NCBI GenBank assembly: GCA_964383325.1
Contig: CAYLGY010000031.1
Location: forward strand, 1 to 28,604
Reading direction: 5' to 3'
Source of the DNA: CAYLGY01 sp964383325
Lineage (GTDB): Bacteria; Pseudomonadota; Alphaproteobacteria; Rhizobiales; Rhizobiaceae
Length of the DNA: 28,604 nt
In this document: in pieces, positions 8,951 to 16,134 of the stretch
How positions within the stretch are numbered: position 1 is the first letter of the stretch
How the letters are laid out: every line of letters starts with the position of its first letter
The notes under the pieces: model-generated
What the model was told of the DNA's origin: nothing
Seen by the model: the letters and a program-made list of their open reading frames with translations, nothing else
Database searches by the model: none
Program-made: the position numbers and the translations under genes

Positions 8951-10327
8951 TTGAAGGTCGTGATCTGCGGCGCTGGGCAGGTCGGCTTTGGAATCGCCGA
9001 GCGCCTTTCGGCCGAGCGCATCGATGTTTCCATCATCGACAGTTCGCCCGAGCTGATCCGCCGGGTGCGGGACACGCTCGACGTGCGGGCCGTGGCCGGC
9101 AATGGCGCGCATCCGCAGGTGCTCGCCGAGGCCGGGGCGGCGGATGCGGACATGCTCATCGCCGCAACGCATTCCGACGAGGTCAATATGGTGGCCTGCC
9201 AGGTTGCCCATGCGATCTTCCAGGTGCCGAAAAGGATCGCCCGGGTACGTGCGCAGGCCTATCTGCAACCCGAGTACCGCCACCTTTTCGCGCAGGACCA
9301 GTTGCCGATCGACGTCATCATCTCGCCGGAGCTGGAAGTCGGCGAACGTGTGCTGCGGCGGGTCGCCATGCCCGGCGCCAGCGATGTGATGCGCGTCGCG
9401 GAGGGCAGGGCCGCCGGACTTGCGATCGAATGCATGGAGGACTGCCCGGTCATCCACACGCCGCTTGCGCAGCTCACGGGCCTCTTTCCGGACCTGCTTT
9501 CCATTGTTGTGGGAATCGTCCGCGAGGGCCGCCTGTTCGTTCCGCATGCGGATGACGAAATTCTTCCCGGCGACCTTGCCTATGTGATTGCCAGCGACGG
9601 GCAGCTGCAGCGCACGCTCTCGCTTTTCGGCCATGAATCGCCGCCCGTGAAACGCATCGTCATCGCCGGAAGCGGCAATGTCGCCCGTTTCGTCGCCCGC
9701 GAGATCGAGGCCCGCGAAGGACAGATGCGCCTCAAGCTGATCGAGGTCGATGCGGTACGGGCGCGCGCCGCGGCCGACAGCCTGCGGCACGCCGTCGTGC
9801 TGGCCGGCAGCGCCCTCGATTCGCGGCTCCTTCAGGAAGCCGACATCGACGAGGCGGACCTGATGCTGGCGCTGACCAATGACGACCAGGTGAACATGCT
9901 CACCGGCGTGATGGCGAAGCGAATGGGCTGCAAGGCCAATCTGGTGCTCATCAACGATCCCTCCTACCATTCGCTGGCGGATTCGCTCGACATCGATTCC
10001 TGGATCAACCCCCGCTCGGTCACCATTTCACGCGTGCTTCAGCATGTGCGGCGCGGCCGCATTCTGGCGGTGCACAGCGTGGAGAACGGTGGCGGCGAGA
10101 TCATCGAGGCCGAGGCCCTCGAGACATCGCCGCTCGTCGGGCCGACTTTGCGCGAGGCCGAATTGCCCGATGAAATCCGGATCGGCACCGTGATCCGCGA
10201 GGGCAGGATCCTGCGGCCGGACGGCGACATGCGCATCAAGGCGGGCGACCGCGTGGTCATTTTCGCGCTCGCGGAGGCCATCCGCAAGGTGGAACAACTC
10301 TTCCGGGTCAGCCTCGACTATTTCTGA
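8951..10327 (+). CDS. trkA: Trk potassium uptake regulator TrkA
   Basis: TrkA is the cytosolic NAD(H)-binding gating subunit of the Trk potassium channel TrkH/TrkG. The 458 residues form two tandem RCK units, each an N-terminal Rossmann half plus a C-terminal ligand half. The first opens with VVICGAGQVGFGIAERL (GxGxxG at about 7-12) and the second near residue 233 with KRIVIAGSGNVARFVAREIE. Length and architecture match the family. The start is a TTG one base after the ntrX stop; it gives the canonical N-terminus, and GGAGTG of the ntrX end can serve as the ribosome site. Potassium-transport control immediately after ntrYX recurs in alphaproteobacteria. The transmembrane partner TrkH is not in the window. 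Confidence 0.95.
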   Translation: MKVVICGAGQVGFGIAERLSAERIDVSIIDSSPELIRRVRDTLDVRAVAGNGAHPQVLAEAGAADADMLIAATHSDEVNMVACQVAHAIFQVPKRIARVRAQAYLQPEYRHLFAQDQLPIDVIISPELEVGERVLRRVAMPGASDVMRVAEGRAAGLAIECMEDCPVIHTPLAQLTGLFPDLLSIVVGIVREGRLFVPHADDEILPGDLAYVIASDGQLQRTLSLFGHESPPVKRIVIAGSGNVARFVAREIEAREGQMRLKLIEVDAVRARAAADSLRHAVVLAGSALDSRLLQEADIDEADLMLALTNDDQVNMLTGVMAKRMGCKANLVLINDPSYHSLADSLDIDSWINPRSVTISRVLQHVRRGRILAVHSVENGGGEIIEAEALETSPLVGPTLREAELPDEIRIGTVIREGRILRPDGDMRIKAGDRVVIFALAEAIRKVEQLFRVSLDYF

Positions 10328-10375
10328 GTTCGCGGGAATCCTGTGATCCCCTGCAATTCACCAGCCATGCATTTT

Positions 10376-10407
10376 TTGACATTGCGGAAAGAACCAAGGC
10401 CTGTTAA
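10376..10407 (+). promoter_or_regulatory. Possible hfq promoter
   Basis: The 209-base gap between trkA and hfq contains a perfect TTGACA at 10376-10381. The best downstream -10 candidates, such as TGTTAA at 10402-10407, sit 20 bases away rather than the preferred 17, so the call is weak. A separate promoter is plausible because the gap breaks an otherwise tightly packed operon and hfq is usually expressed from its own signals. Confidence 0.3.
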
Positions 10408-10536
10408 CGCGCCATAGGCTGGGATTGCCGATCGATCTGGCAGGCGGGACAAACGGATGGTAGGATGTTGTTTCCGAAGGTCATTCGGAATCATCATCGT
10501 GTGTGTGTAATTGATGAAATGGGGACGGGCAAGATA

Positions 10537-10785
10537 ATGGCAGAAAAGTCGCAGAACCTGCAGGATGTATTTCTGAATGCCGTTCGCAAGGCTAGGAATC
10601 CGCTGACCATCTTCCTGGTCAATGGCGTGAAGCTCACGGGCGTGGTCACTTCCTTTGACAATTTTTGCGTGTTGCTTCGCCGTGACGGGCATTCGCAGCT
10701 GGTCTACAAGCATGCAATCTCGACAATCATGCCCAGTCAGCCGGTACAGATGTTCGAGGCCGATGATGCGGGCGGGGATGCCTGA
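10537..10785 (+). CDS. hfq: RNA chaperone Hfq
   Basis: Hfq forms a hexameric ring that helps small RNAs pair with mRNAs. The 82-residue product covers the Sm fold: the N-terminal helix with SQNLQDVFLNAVRK, the Sm1 part with TIFLVNGVKLTGVV and FDNF, and the Sm2 motif YKHAIST, which carries the U-binding Tyr-Lys-His. The C-terminal tail is short, as in other alphaproteobacteria. The frame is open upstream to 10465, but the ATG at 10537 gives the family N-terminus and has a purine-rich GGGACGGGCAAG before it. The stop is directly followed by the hflX start codon. The hfq-hflX pair is widely conserved in proteobacteria. Confidence 0.97.
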   Translation: MAEKSQNLQDVFLNAVRKARNPLTIFLVNGVKLTGVVTSFDNFCVLLRRDGHSQLVYKHAISTIMPSQPVQMFEADDAGGDA

Positions 10786-12108
10786 TTGAACGGCGGCGCT
10801 GCCGATACTTCCGGTCATCCCGGCGCTACGCTCGGCATCATTGTCGTTCCGGTGCTGAAGGAGGCCGCCGAGAAGGCGCACCCCGGGCCAGCACAGGTGC
10901 GGCGCTCGCCGCAGGCAAGGCTGGAAGAGGCGACCGGGCTTGCCGAAGCCATCGACATCCGCATCGTCCATCGCGAGATCGTGCCGGTCGCCACGCCGCG
11001 GCCGGCGACCTTGCTCGGTTCCGGCAAGATCGAGGAGCTGCGTGCCCGGGTCGAGGAGACCGAGGCGGAGGTCGTGTTCGTCGATCATCCGCTCACCCCG
11101 GTGCAGCAACGGAACCTCGAACGGGCGCTGAACGCCAAGGTCCTCGACCGGACCGGCCTCATTCTCGAGATCTTCGGCCGGCGGGCGAGCACGCGTGAAG
11201 GCGTGCTGCAGGTCGACCTCGCCCATCTGGAATACCAGCGCAGCCGGCTTGTGCGCAGCTGGACGCACCTCGAACGGCAGCGCGGCGGTGCCGGTTTCCT
11301 CGGCGGGCCTGGCGAGACGCAGATCGAGGCGGACCGCCGCCAATTGCAGGAGCGGATCGTCCGCCTGCGCCGGGAGCTGGAGCAGGTGAAGCGGACGCGG
11401 AACCTGCATCGCGCCAAGCGCCGCAAGGTTCCCTATCCTGTCGTCGCGATCGTCGGCTATACCAATGCCGGCAAGTCCACCCTGTTCAACCGGCTGACCG
11501 GGGCCGGGGTCGATGCCCGGGACATGCTGTTCGCGACGCTCGACCCGACCTTGCGGCAATTGCGTCTTCCCAATGGGACGCGGATCATCCTTTCCGATAC
11601 GGTCGGGTTCATTTCCAATCTCCCGACCCATCTCGTCGCGGCCTTCCGGGCCACGCTGGAAGAGGTCGTCGAGGCGGATCTCATCCTGCATTTGCGCGAC
11701 ATGTCGGATCCGGACAGTGCGGCGCAGGCGGCGGATGTCTCATCGATCCTGCGCGATCTCGGTATTGATTCCGATGACCGCGACCGGGTCCTCGAGGTCT
11801 GGAACAAGGCCGATCTGGTCGATGGCGAGCCCGGCTTCCGGCAGGATGGCATCCCGGTCATCTCGGCGCTGACGGGCGCCGGCATCGATCATCTGCTCGA
11901 GACGATCGAGCGCAGGATCACGGGCGGGCTCGAGACATTCCCGATTCGCCTTCGGCCGGAAGAGGTCAGCCTGATCGACTGGATCTACCGCAATTGCAGG
12001 GTCCTGGAACGCACCGATCGCGAGGATGGCGGCATTGAATTGGTGGCGCGTTCGAGCACGATTGTGCGGCGGGAATTGCAGCGCCGACTGAGGGAAGGCG
12101 CGGGCTGA
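10786..12108 (+). CDS. hflX: GTPase HflX
   Basis: HflX is a ribosome-associated GTPase that splits stalled 70S ribosomes, notably under heat stress. The 440 residues include the N-terminal HflX domain with the family signature GGAGFLGGPGETQ at about 167-179, then the G domain with G1 GYTNAGKS (224-231), switch and G3 SDTVGF near 270-275, and G4 NKAD near 343. A C-terminal extension of about 60 residues follows. The start is a TTG that abuts the hfq stop (TGATTG), implying translational coupling. No ATG lies nearby upstream, because the preceding bases are hfq. The related GTPase order hfq-hflX is normal; mazG, which often follows, is here displaced and on the other strand. Confidence 0.95.
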   Translation: MNGGAADTSGHPGATLGIIVVPVLKEAAEKAHPGPAQVRRSPQARLEEATGLAEAIDIRIVHREIVPVATPRPATLLGSGKIEELRARVEETEAEVVFVDHPLTPVQQRNLERALNAKVLDRTGLILEIFGRRASTREGVLQVDLAHLEYQRSRLVRSWTHLERQRGGAGFLGGPGETQIEADRRQLQERIVRLRRELEQVKRTRNLHRAKRRKVPYPVVAIVGYTNAGKSTLFNRLTGAGVDARDMLFATLDPTLRQLRLPNGTRIILSDTVGFISNLPTHLVAAFRATLEEVVEADLILHLRDMSDPDSAAQAADVSSILRDLGIDSDDRDRVLEVWNKADLVDGEPGFRQDGIPVISALTGAGIDHLLETIERRITGGLETFPIRLRPEEVSLIDWIYRNCRVLERTDREDGGIELVARSSTIVRRELQRRLREGAG

Positions 12109-12138
12109 TTTCCCTTCCGGTCTCGCGGAAGTGGGGAA
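12109..12138 (+). terminator. Hairpin after hflX, possible terminator
   Basis: Directly after the hflX stop the arms CTTCCG (12114-12119) and CGGAAG (12126-12131) pair perfectly around a six-base loop. The outer bases TTTCCC and GGGGAA can extend the stem with a small bulge. No T run follows, so it is at best an imperfect intrinsic terminator. Its position at the end of the trkA/hfq/hflX run supports the role. Confidence 0.4.
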
Positions 12139-12263
12139 TTCAGGCAACGCTAATAGAAAAAGCTTCGTACTGCGGAGGATTCCTGTGCCCGCGGGACTGG
12201 CAATCGGCGTCCGATTGTTGAATAAGGTCTGTTCGGAGTGTTCGATCCTGGAAGGGACCGCCA

Positions 12264-13631
12264 ATGTATCGTGTAGCGGTTACGCTTGCCGCCGTCGGAA
12301 TGTCGCTCGTGCTGGCGCTTCCGGCTTCCGCGGAGACCATTTTCGGCGCCTTGGCCAAGGCCTATGAAAACAATGCCAATCTGAATTCCGCCCGGGCGGG
12401 CGTGCGGGTCCGCGATGAGGACGTGCCGATCGCCAAGTCCGGCATGCGGCCGGTGATCGTTGGCCGCGGCACGCTCAGCCATAATCAGTCGACTTCCGGA
12501 CAGGTCAGCCGCAGCCTGACGGCAGGTTCGTTCGGCGTCTATCTCTCGCAGGCAATCTTTGACGGGTTCCAGACCAGGAACAATGTCCGTGCCGCCGAGG
12601 CGGCGGTGCGTGCCGCGCGCGAAAACCTGCGCAATACCGAGCAGAATACGCTTTTCGACGCAGCCAGCGCCTATATGGACGTGATCCTGTTCCGCAAGAT
12701 CGCCCAGCTGCGCCAGCAGAATCTCGAATTTCTCAGCGAGCAGCTGCGTTCGGCGCGTTCGCGTCTCGAGGTCGGGGAGGGGACGCGCACCGATGTCGCC
12801 CAGGCCGAGGCTTCCTATTCGGCGGCGCAGGCGCAGCTGACCGCGGCGCGGGCGCAGGTGACTTCGGCCGAAGCGCTGTACCGGCAGATCGTCGGGGTCG
12901 AGCCCGGCAAGCTGGAGCCGGCGAAGCCCCTGACGAAGCTGATTCCGGCCAGTCTGGAAAGCGCTTATGCGCGGGCGCAGTCCGAGCATCCGGCCATCCT
13001 GGCCACCAATCATGCCGTTGATGCTTCGGCATTTCGCGTGAAGTCGGCCGAGGGCGCTTTGCTGCCTTCGCTGAATGCCGAGATCGGCGTGGCCTTGACC
13101 CATCAGCATACCTCGCCGGGCGCGGCGAGCGATGGCGGCGGCTCGAATGCGACCATTGGCGCCACGCTGACCATCCCGATCTACCAGGGCGGCCTCGCGT
13201 CCAGCCTTGTGCGGCAGTCGAAGGAATCGCTCGGGCAGGCGCGAATCAATGTCGATGTCAGCCGGGACCAGGTCCGCGCCGCCGTGGCCTCTGCCTGGAC
13301 CCAATATGAGGCCGCGCAGCGCAATGTAGAGGCCAATCGTCAGCTCGTTTCCGCCCTGCGGCTGGCGCTGGAAGGCGTGATGGCCGAGCGCGATGTCGGG
13401 CAGCGCACCACGCTCGATGTGCTCAATGCCCAGGCAGATGTCATCGATGCCCAGATTGCGCTGGTCGCTTCCGAGCGCGACGGGGTGGTCGCGAGCTTCG
13501 CGATCGCCTCTGCGACGGGCAGGCTCACCGCCAGCCAGCTTGGGCTGCAGACCCGCCTGCACGATCCGCGCGAGCATTATCACGCCGTGCGCGACAAATG
13601 GTATGGCCTGAGAACGCCGGACGGCCGCTGA
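12264..13631 (+). CDS. tolC: TolC-family outer membrane channel protein
   Basis: The 455-residue precursor is a TolC-type trimeric outer membrane channel that serves tripartite efflux pumps and type I secretion. It begins with a Sec signal peptide (basic start, hydrophobic core at about 5-20, ASA at 21-23, likely cleavage before ETIFG). Two homologous halves rich in long coiled-coil helices follow. The characteristic GTRTDVAQAEASYSAAQAQL lies in the first half, and QRTTLDVLNAQADVIDAQIAL in the second. The ATG at 12264 has GGAAGGGA about eight bases upstream. No inner-membrane pump or adaptor is adjacent, so the channel probably serves systems encoded elsewhere. The symbol tolC is used in the family sense. 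Confidence 0.92.
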   Translation: MYRVAVTLAAVGMSLVLALPASAETIFGALAKAYENNANLNSARAGVRVRDEDVPIAKSGMRPVIVGRGTLSHNQSTSGQVSRSLTAGSFGVYLSQAIFDGFQTRNNVRAAEAAVRAARENLRNTEQNTLFDAASAYMDVILFRKIAQLRQQNLEFLSEQLRSARSRLEVGEGTRTDVAQAEASYSAAQAQLTAARAQVTSAEALYRQIVGVEPGKLEPAKPLTKLIPASLESAYARAQSEHPAILATNHAVDASAFRVKSAEGALLPSLNAEIGVALTHQHTSPGAASDGGGSNATIGATLTIPIYQGGLASSLVRQSKESLGQARINVDVSRDQVRAAVASAWTQYEAAQRNVEANRQLVSALRLALEGVMAERDVGQRTTLDVLNAQADVIDAQIALVASERDGVVASFAIASATGRLTASQLGLQTRLHDPREHYHAVRDKWYGLRTPDGR

Positions 13632-13660
13632 TAGCCGTCCGGGCTGGCCACCGGCTATTT
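13632..13660 (+). terminator. Hairpin after tolC, possible terminator
   Basis: TAGCCG at 13632-13637 pairs with CGGCTA at 13652-13657 immediately after the tolC stop, and three T bases follow. The loop is 14 bases and GC-rich, with room for internal pairs. The position fits a weak intrinsic terminator. The rest of the 204-base gap before popZ shows no further clear signal. Confidence 0.4.
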
Positions 13661-13835
13661 CCATGGGCCGGCTTGCCCGCCCATCCTGCCCCGCACAGAA
13701 AAACCGGGTGAAATGCGCGGCAAGGGATTCTCGCGCTGCCCATAGTGAGCTACGATCCAGTTGTGATTCGGCAGCCGGAGGTGGATTGCCGGACAAGACG
13801 CTCGAATGCGAGCAAGTCGGCAGCGGCGGGAAGAA

Positions 13836-14501
13836 ATGTCACAAGCAACGCGAATACAAGACGAACCTTCGATGGAAGAAATACTGGCTTCAATTCGCCG
13901 AATCATCGAAGACAGCGATCCGGGGCAGGCGCCTGCCCACCCGGCAAAAGCGGTTGCGAATGATCATGTCGCCGCAGTTTCCAGAAGCGAGGACACCCGG
14001 CGCGAGGGAACCGCAGGCGATGTGGAAGGAGCGGCAGCGCGGCCTGTTGCGGAGGCGGCAGTTCGCCCCCGGGTCGTGGCGCCGGAACCGGTCATGGAAC
14101 GTGCAATGCCAGAAACCCCCGCCAAGGAGCCCGAAATGGAGTCTGCTGCAAGTGTTTCCCCTGCCACGCCACGGGCGGATGCTGGCCGGCCCGAGTCGCC
14201 GGCCCCTGCTGCCGCGGCCGCACCGGCAGAACCTCCAGTCCAGCCGGAAGCGCCGCGCGCGGAGCGTGTGGCGACCCCTTCAGCCGTATTGATCTCGCAG
14301 GAGACCAGCCGCAAGGTTGCGGCCGCCTTCGGCGATCTCTCTGCCGCCGTGGACGAGACGCGCCGCCGCGGCGTCGAGAAGATGGCACGCGAGATGCTGC
14401 GCCCGATGTTGCAGGAATGGCTGGACAAGAACCTTTCCGGCCTTGTCGAGGAAATGGTGCAGAAGGAGATCCGGCGGATCACCAGCGAGGTCGAGGAATA
14501 G
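13836..14501 (+). CDS. popZ: PopZ-like polar organizing protein (DUF2497)
   Basis: The 221-residue protein has the three-part layout of PopZ. There is a conserved N-terminal helix with EPSMEEILASIRRIIEDS (about 9-26). A long proline-, alanine- and glutamate-rich disordered linker follows (about 45-145). The C-terminal oligomerisation helices include LRPMLQEWLDKNL and LVEEMVQKEIRRI. In Caulobacter and Agrobacterium PopZ self-assembles at cell poles, anchors the ParB/parS centromere and recruits cell-cycle or growth-pole factors; that role is inferred here from family resemblance. The frame is open upstream to 13806, but the ATG at 13836 places the conserved motif correctly and has GGGAAGAA just upstream. 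In many relatives valS follows this gene; here it does not. Confidence 0.85.
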   Translation: MSQATRIQDEPSMEEILASIRRIIEDSDPGQAPAHPAKAVANDHVAAVSRSEDTRREGTAGDVEGAAARPVAEAAVRPRVVAPEPVMERAMPETPAKEPEMESAASVSPATPRADAGRPESPAPAAAAAPAEPPVQPEAPRAERVATPSAVLISQETSRKVAAAFGDLSAAVDETRRRGVEKMAREMLRPMLQEWLDKNLSGLVEEMVQKEIRRITSEVEE

Positions 14502-14525
14502 GCCGCTTCCCTTGTCCGGATTGCG

Positions 14526-14545
14526 CAGGGCTCGCCGCAGCCCTG
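14526..14545 (+). terminator. Compact hairpin after popZ
   Basis: CAGGGCT at 14526-14532 and AGCCCTG at 14539-14545 form a perfect 7-bp stem with a six-base loop, 24 bases after the popZ stop. There is no T tract. It lies in the convergent gap between popZ and mazG and may end popZ transcription. Confidence 0.4.
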
Positions 14546-14585
14546 TCACGAAGGTCGCGCCGGTCCGTCGCCATGTTGCGGTCCT

Positions 14586-14634
14586 CCGCAGGATCCTTGC
14601 CGAAAAGCGGGAGCCACTTTTCGCGATCCTGCGG
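14586..14634. repeat. Palindromic intergenic element between popZ and mazG
   Basis: Two nested inverted repeats make a long hairpin in the convergent gap. The outer arms CCGCAGGATC (14586-14595) and GATCCTGCGG (14625-14634) are perfect 10-mers. The inner arms CGAAAAG (14601-14607) and CTTTTCG (14617-14623) are perfect 7-mers around a nine-base loop. The arms are joined by a five-base and a one-base bulge. On both strands the structure could act as a bidirectional terminator, ending four bases from the mazG stop. From memory, similar CCGAAAA...TTTTCGG palindromes are dispersed between genes in Rhizobiales genomes; only one copy is in this window, so repeat status is inferred. Confidence 0.6.
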
Positions 14635-14638
14635 TATC

Positions 14639-15448
14639 TCAACCTTCCGTCGGAGTCGCTTCCATCTTCTTGGCCGCCTGCCAGAGGGCTTCCATTTCTT
14701 CAAGGTCGGCGTCTGCGAGCGAACGGTTGCGGGCAGCGAGACTCTTCTCGATATGACGGAACCGCGCGACGAATTTCGCATTGGCGCGCTTGAGCGCCTG
14801 TTCCGGATCAATGTCGAGATGGCGCGCCAGATTGACCATGGCAAAAAGCATGTCGCCGAGCTCCTCCTCGATCCGGACGGGGGATTCTCCTTTGGCCAGC
14901 GCGTCGCGCAGTTCGGCCATTTCCTCCTCCATCTTGTCCAGCACCGGGGCCGGTTCCGGCCAGTCAAAGCCGATGCGGGCGGCACGCGCCTGCAATTTCT
15001 GCGCGCGGGTGAGTGCCGGTAGCGCGAGCGGCACGCTATCTAGATGGCCGGACGGTCCTTCCTTTCCCGCGCGTTCCTCGGCCTTGATCCGTTCCCATTG
15101 TCCCTTGGCCATGCCCGCCTCGCGCGCCGTCGCGTCGCCGAATACGTGCGGGTGGCGGCGGATCATCTTCGCCGTGATCGCTTCGACGACGTCGCCGAAG
15201 TCGAATGCGCCTGCCTCTTGCGCCATGCGGGCATGATAGACCACCTGCAGCAGGAGATCGCCGAGTTCCTCGCGCAGATCGGCGGGATCGCCGCGTTCGA
15301 TGGCGTCGGCCACCTCATAGGCCTCTTCGATCGTATAGGGCGCGATGCTGGCGAAATCCTGCTCCAGATCCCAGGGGCAGCCCGTGCCGGGCGTGCGCAG
15401 CGCCGCCATGATCTCAAGCAATTGCTGGATGTCCTTGGAGGGAACCAT
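14639..15448 (-). CDS. mazG: Nucleoside triphosphate pyrophosphohydrolase MazG
   Basis: MazG hydrolyses NTPs and dNTPs to monophosphate and pyrophosphate, which cleans the nucleotide pool and in E. coli affects ppGpp-linked survival. The 269 residues contain two tandem all-alpha MazG domains, as in the E. coli-type protein. The first has CPWDLEQDFASIAPYTIEEA near 24-43 and the metal-binding DLREELGDLLLQVV at about 57-70. The second has the matching EELGDMLFAMVNLAR near 195-209. The frame stays open far upstream, but the ATG at 15448 begins the canonical MVPSKDIQQLLEIM. It starts 14 bases after the sugE stop on the same strand, so it is probably co-transcribed with that exporter. Confidence 0.93.
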   Translation of the reverse strand: MVPSKDIQQLLEIMAALRTPGTGCPWDLEQDFASIAPYTIEEAYEVADAIERGDPADLREELGDLLLQVVYHARMAQEAGAFDFGDVVEAITAKMIRRHPHVFGDATAREAGMAKGQWERIKAEERAGKEGPSGHLDSVPLALPALTRAQKLQARAARIGFDWPEPAPVLDKMEEEMAELRDALAKGESPVRIEEELGDMLFAMVNLARHLDIDPEQALKRANAKFVARFRHIEKSLAARNRSLADADLEEMEALWQAAKKMEATPTEG

Positions 15449-15462
15449 GCCCGGCCTTTCGC

Positions 15463-15783
15463 CTATGCTTCGCTGGAAAACTTCATCAGGACGATCCCGG
15501 CGACGATCAGCCCGGCGGCCGTCAGGCGCAGCGGCGCCACGGATTCGCCGAGAAAGACGACACCGGCGATGAATGCGCCGACGGCGCCGATTCCTGTCCA
15601 GACCGTATAGGATGTGCCGAGCGGAAGCGAGCGCATCGCCACGGCCAGCAGGAAGAAGCTGCCGAACATGGCGATGAAGGTCACGAGGGTCGGCATGAGC
15701 AGGGTAAAGCCTTCCGACCGCTTCATGTAGAATGCCCAGACCACTTCCAGGAGGCCGGCAAGAAAAAGCAGGGTCCATGCCAT
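15463..15783 (-). CDS. sugE: SMR exporter of Gdx/SugE type (guanidinium)
   Basis: The 106-residue protein has four membrane helices and the size of small multidrug resistance transporters, which work as antiparallel dimers exchanging protons for a cation. The essential glutamate is E13 in LLEVVWAFY. Features of the guanidinium-exporting (Gdx) branch rather than the EmrE branch are visible: KRSEGFT at 21-27 and LPLGTSYTVWTGIGAVG at 53-69. The ATG at 15783 has AGGGA about eight bases upstream. A longer upstream frame is open but would read through the leader. That leader carries tandem ACGR-loop hairpins matching a guanidine-II riboswitch, which independently supports guanidinium as substrate. 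mazG follows in the same direction. Confidence 0.9.
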   Translation of the reverse strand: MAWTLLFLAGLLEVVWAFYMKRSEGFTLLMPTLVTFIAMFGSFFLLAVAMRSLPLGTSYTVWTGIGAVGAFIAGVVFLGESVAPLRLTAAGLIVAGIVLMKFSSEA

Positions 15784-15872
15784 GAACCGGTCCCTCGCGA
15801 CATTCAGGGTTCTGACCCTGGGCCGGGTCGTCCCGGTCACGTGATTCTCTCTTGAGTGGAGGCCGTCTTCCA
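15784..15872 (-). ncRNA. Guanidine-II (mini-ykkC) riboswitch candidate in sugE leader
   Basis: Read on the minus strand, the sugE leader holds two small hairpins. P1 (15872-15857) has arms TGGAAG and CCTCCA around loop ACGG, with one A-C mismatch. P2 (15836-15823) has perfect arms CCGGG and CCCGG around loop ACGA. The linker is 20 bases. Two tandem stems with ACGR loops, each closed by G-C, are the defining feature of guanidine-II riboswitches, whose most typical downstream gene is an SMR exporter. A third hairpin (CAGGGT/ACCCTG, 15820-15805) follows, then the AGGGA ribosome site (about 15792-15796) and the sugE ATG at 15783. CCCT of the third hairpin's 3' arm could alternatively pair with AGGG of the ribosome site, offering a possible translational switch; that mechanism is inference. 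Confidence 0.8.
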
Positions 15873-16134
15873 TGCGCAGGGTAATGGACCGGCCGGCGAG
15901 GTTCAAGATCTTCGGCAGGCAAGCTCCGGATTGCCGGAACTGATTCGTTCCTGCCTCGCATGCGGGCGAGCAGATTCATGCCGGAATGGCCGCGCGCAAA
16001 CACGCAAATGCCGGCGCCACGCGAATTTCCCTAATGTTTTCAAGGCGAGGAAAGCGGTTGCGGAGGGAGAACAAAAGAGGTACAAGAAGGAAGGAATCGT
16101 GGGGCCAGGATTGACGATCGAGGGATATGAGAGC
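15873..16134 (+). promoter_or_regulatory. recA leader / divergent regulatory region
   Basis: The sugE-recA divergent gap totals 351 bases; this is the recA-proximal part. It should contain both promoters. The clearest motif is a perfect dyad GGAAC-N6-GTTCC at 15936-15951. The direct-repeat operator expected for alphaproteobacterial LexA (GTTC-N7-GTTC) is not present in clean form. No convincing -35/-10 pair was found. Close to the gene the leader becomes purine-rich, and GAGGGA about nine bases before the recA ATG is the probable ribosome site. The recA frame is open through this region back to 15856, but its translation does not resemble RecA and is treated as non-coding. Confidence 0.4.

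Noticed and set aside
15784..15906. N-terminal extension of the SMR exporter by 41 residues
   Set aside because: SMR proteins begin just before the first helix; the extended part is the riboswitch-like leader, and a ribosome site lies before the ATG at 15783.
15856..16134. N-terminal extension of RecA by about 93 residues
   Set aside because: The extension does not resemble any RecA, spans the divergent regulatory region including part of the sugE riboswitch, and the ATG at 16135 gives the normal family start and length.
15873..16134. Canonical alphaproteobacterial LexA box GTTC-N7-GTTC
   Set aside because: The GTTC words at 15901 and 15947 have no matching second GTTC seven bases downstream; only an inverted dyad is present.
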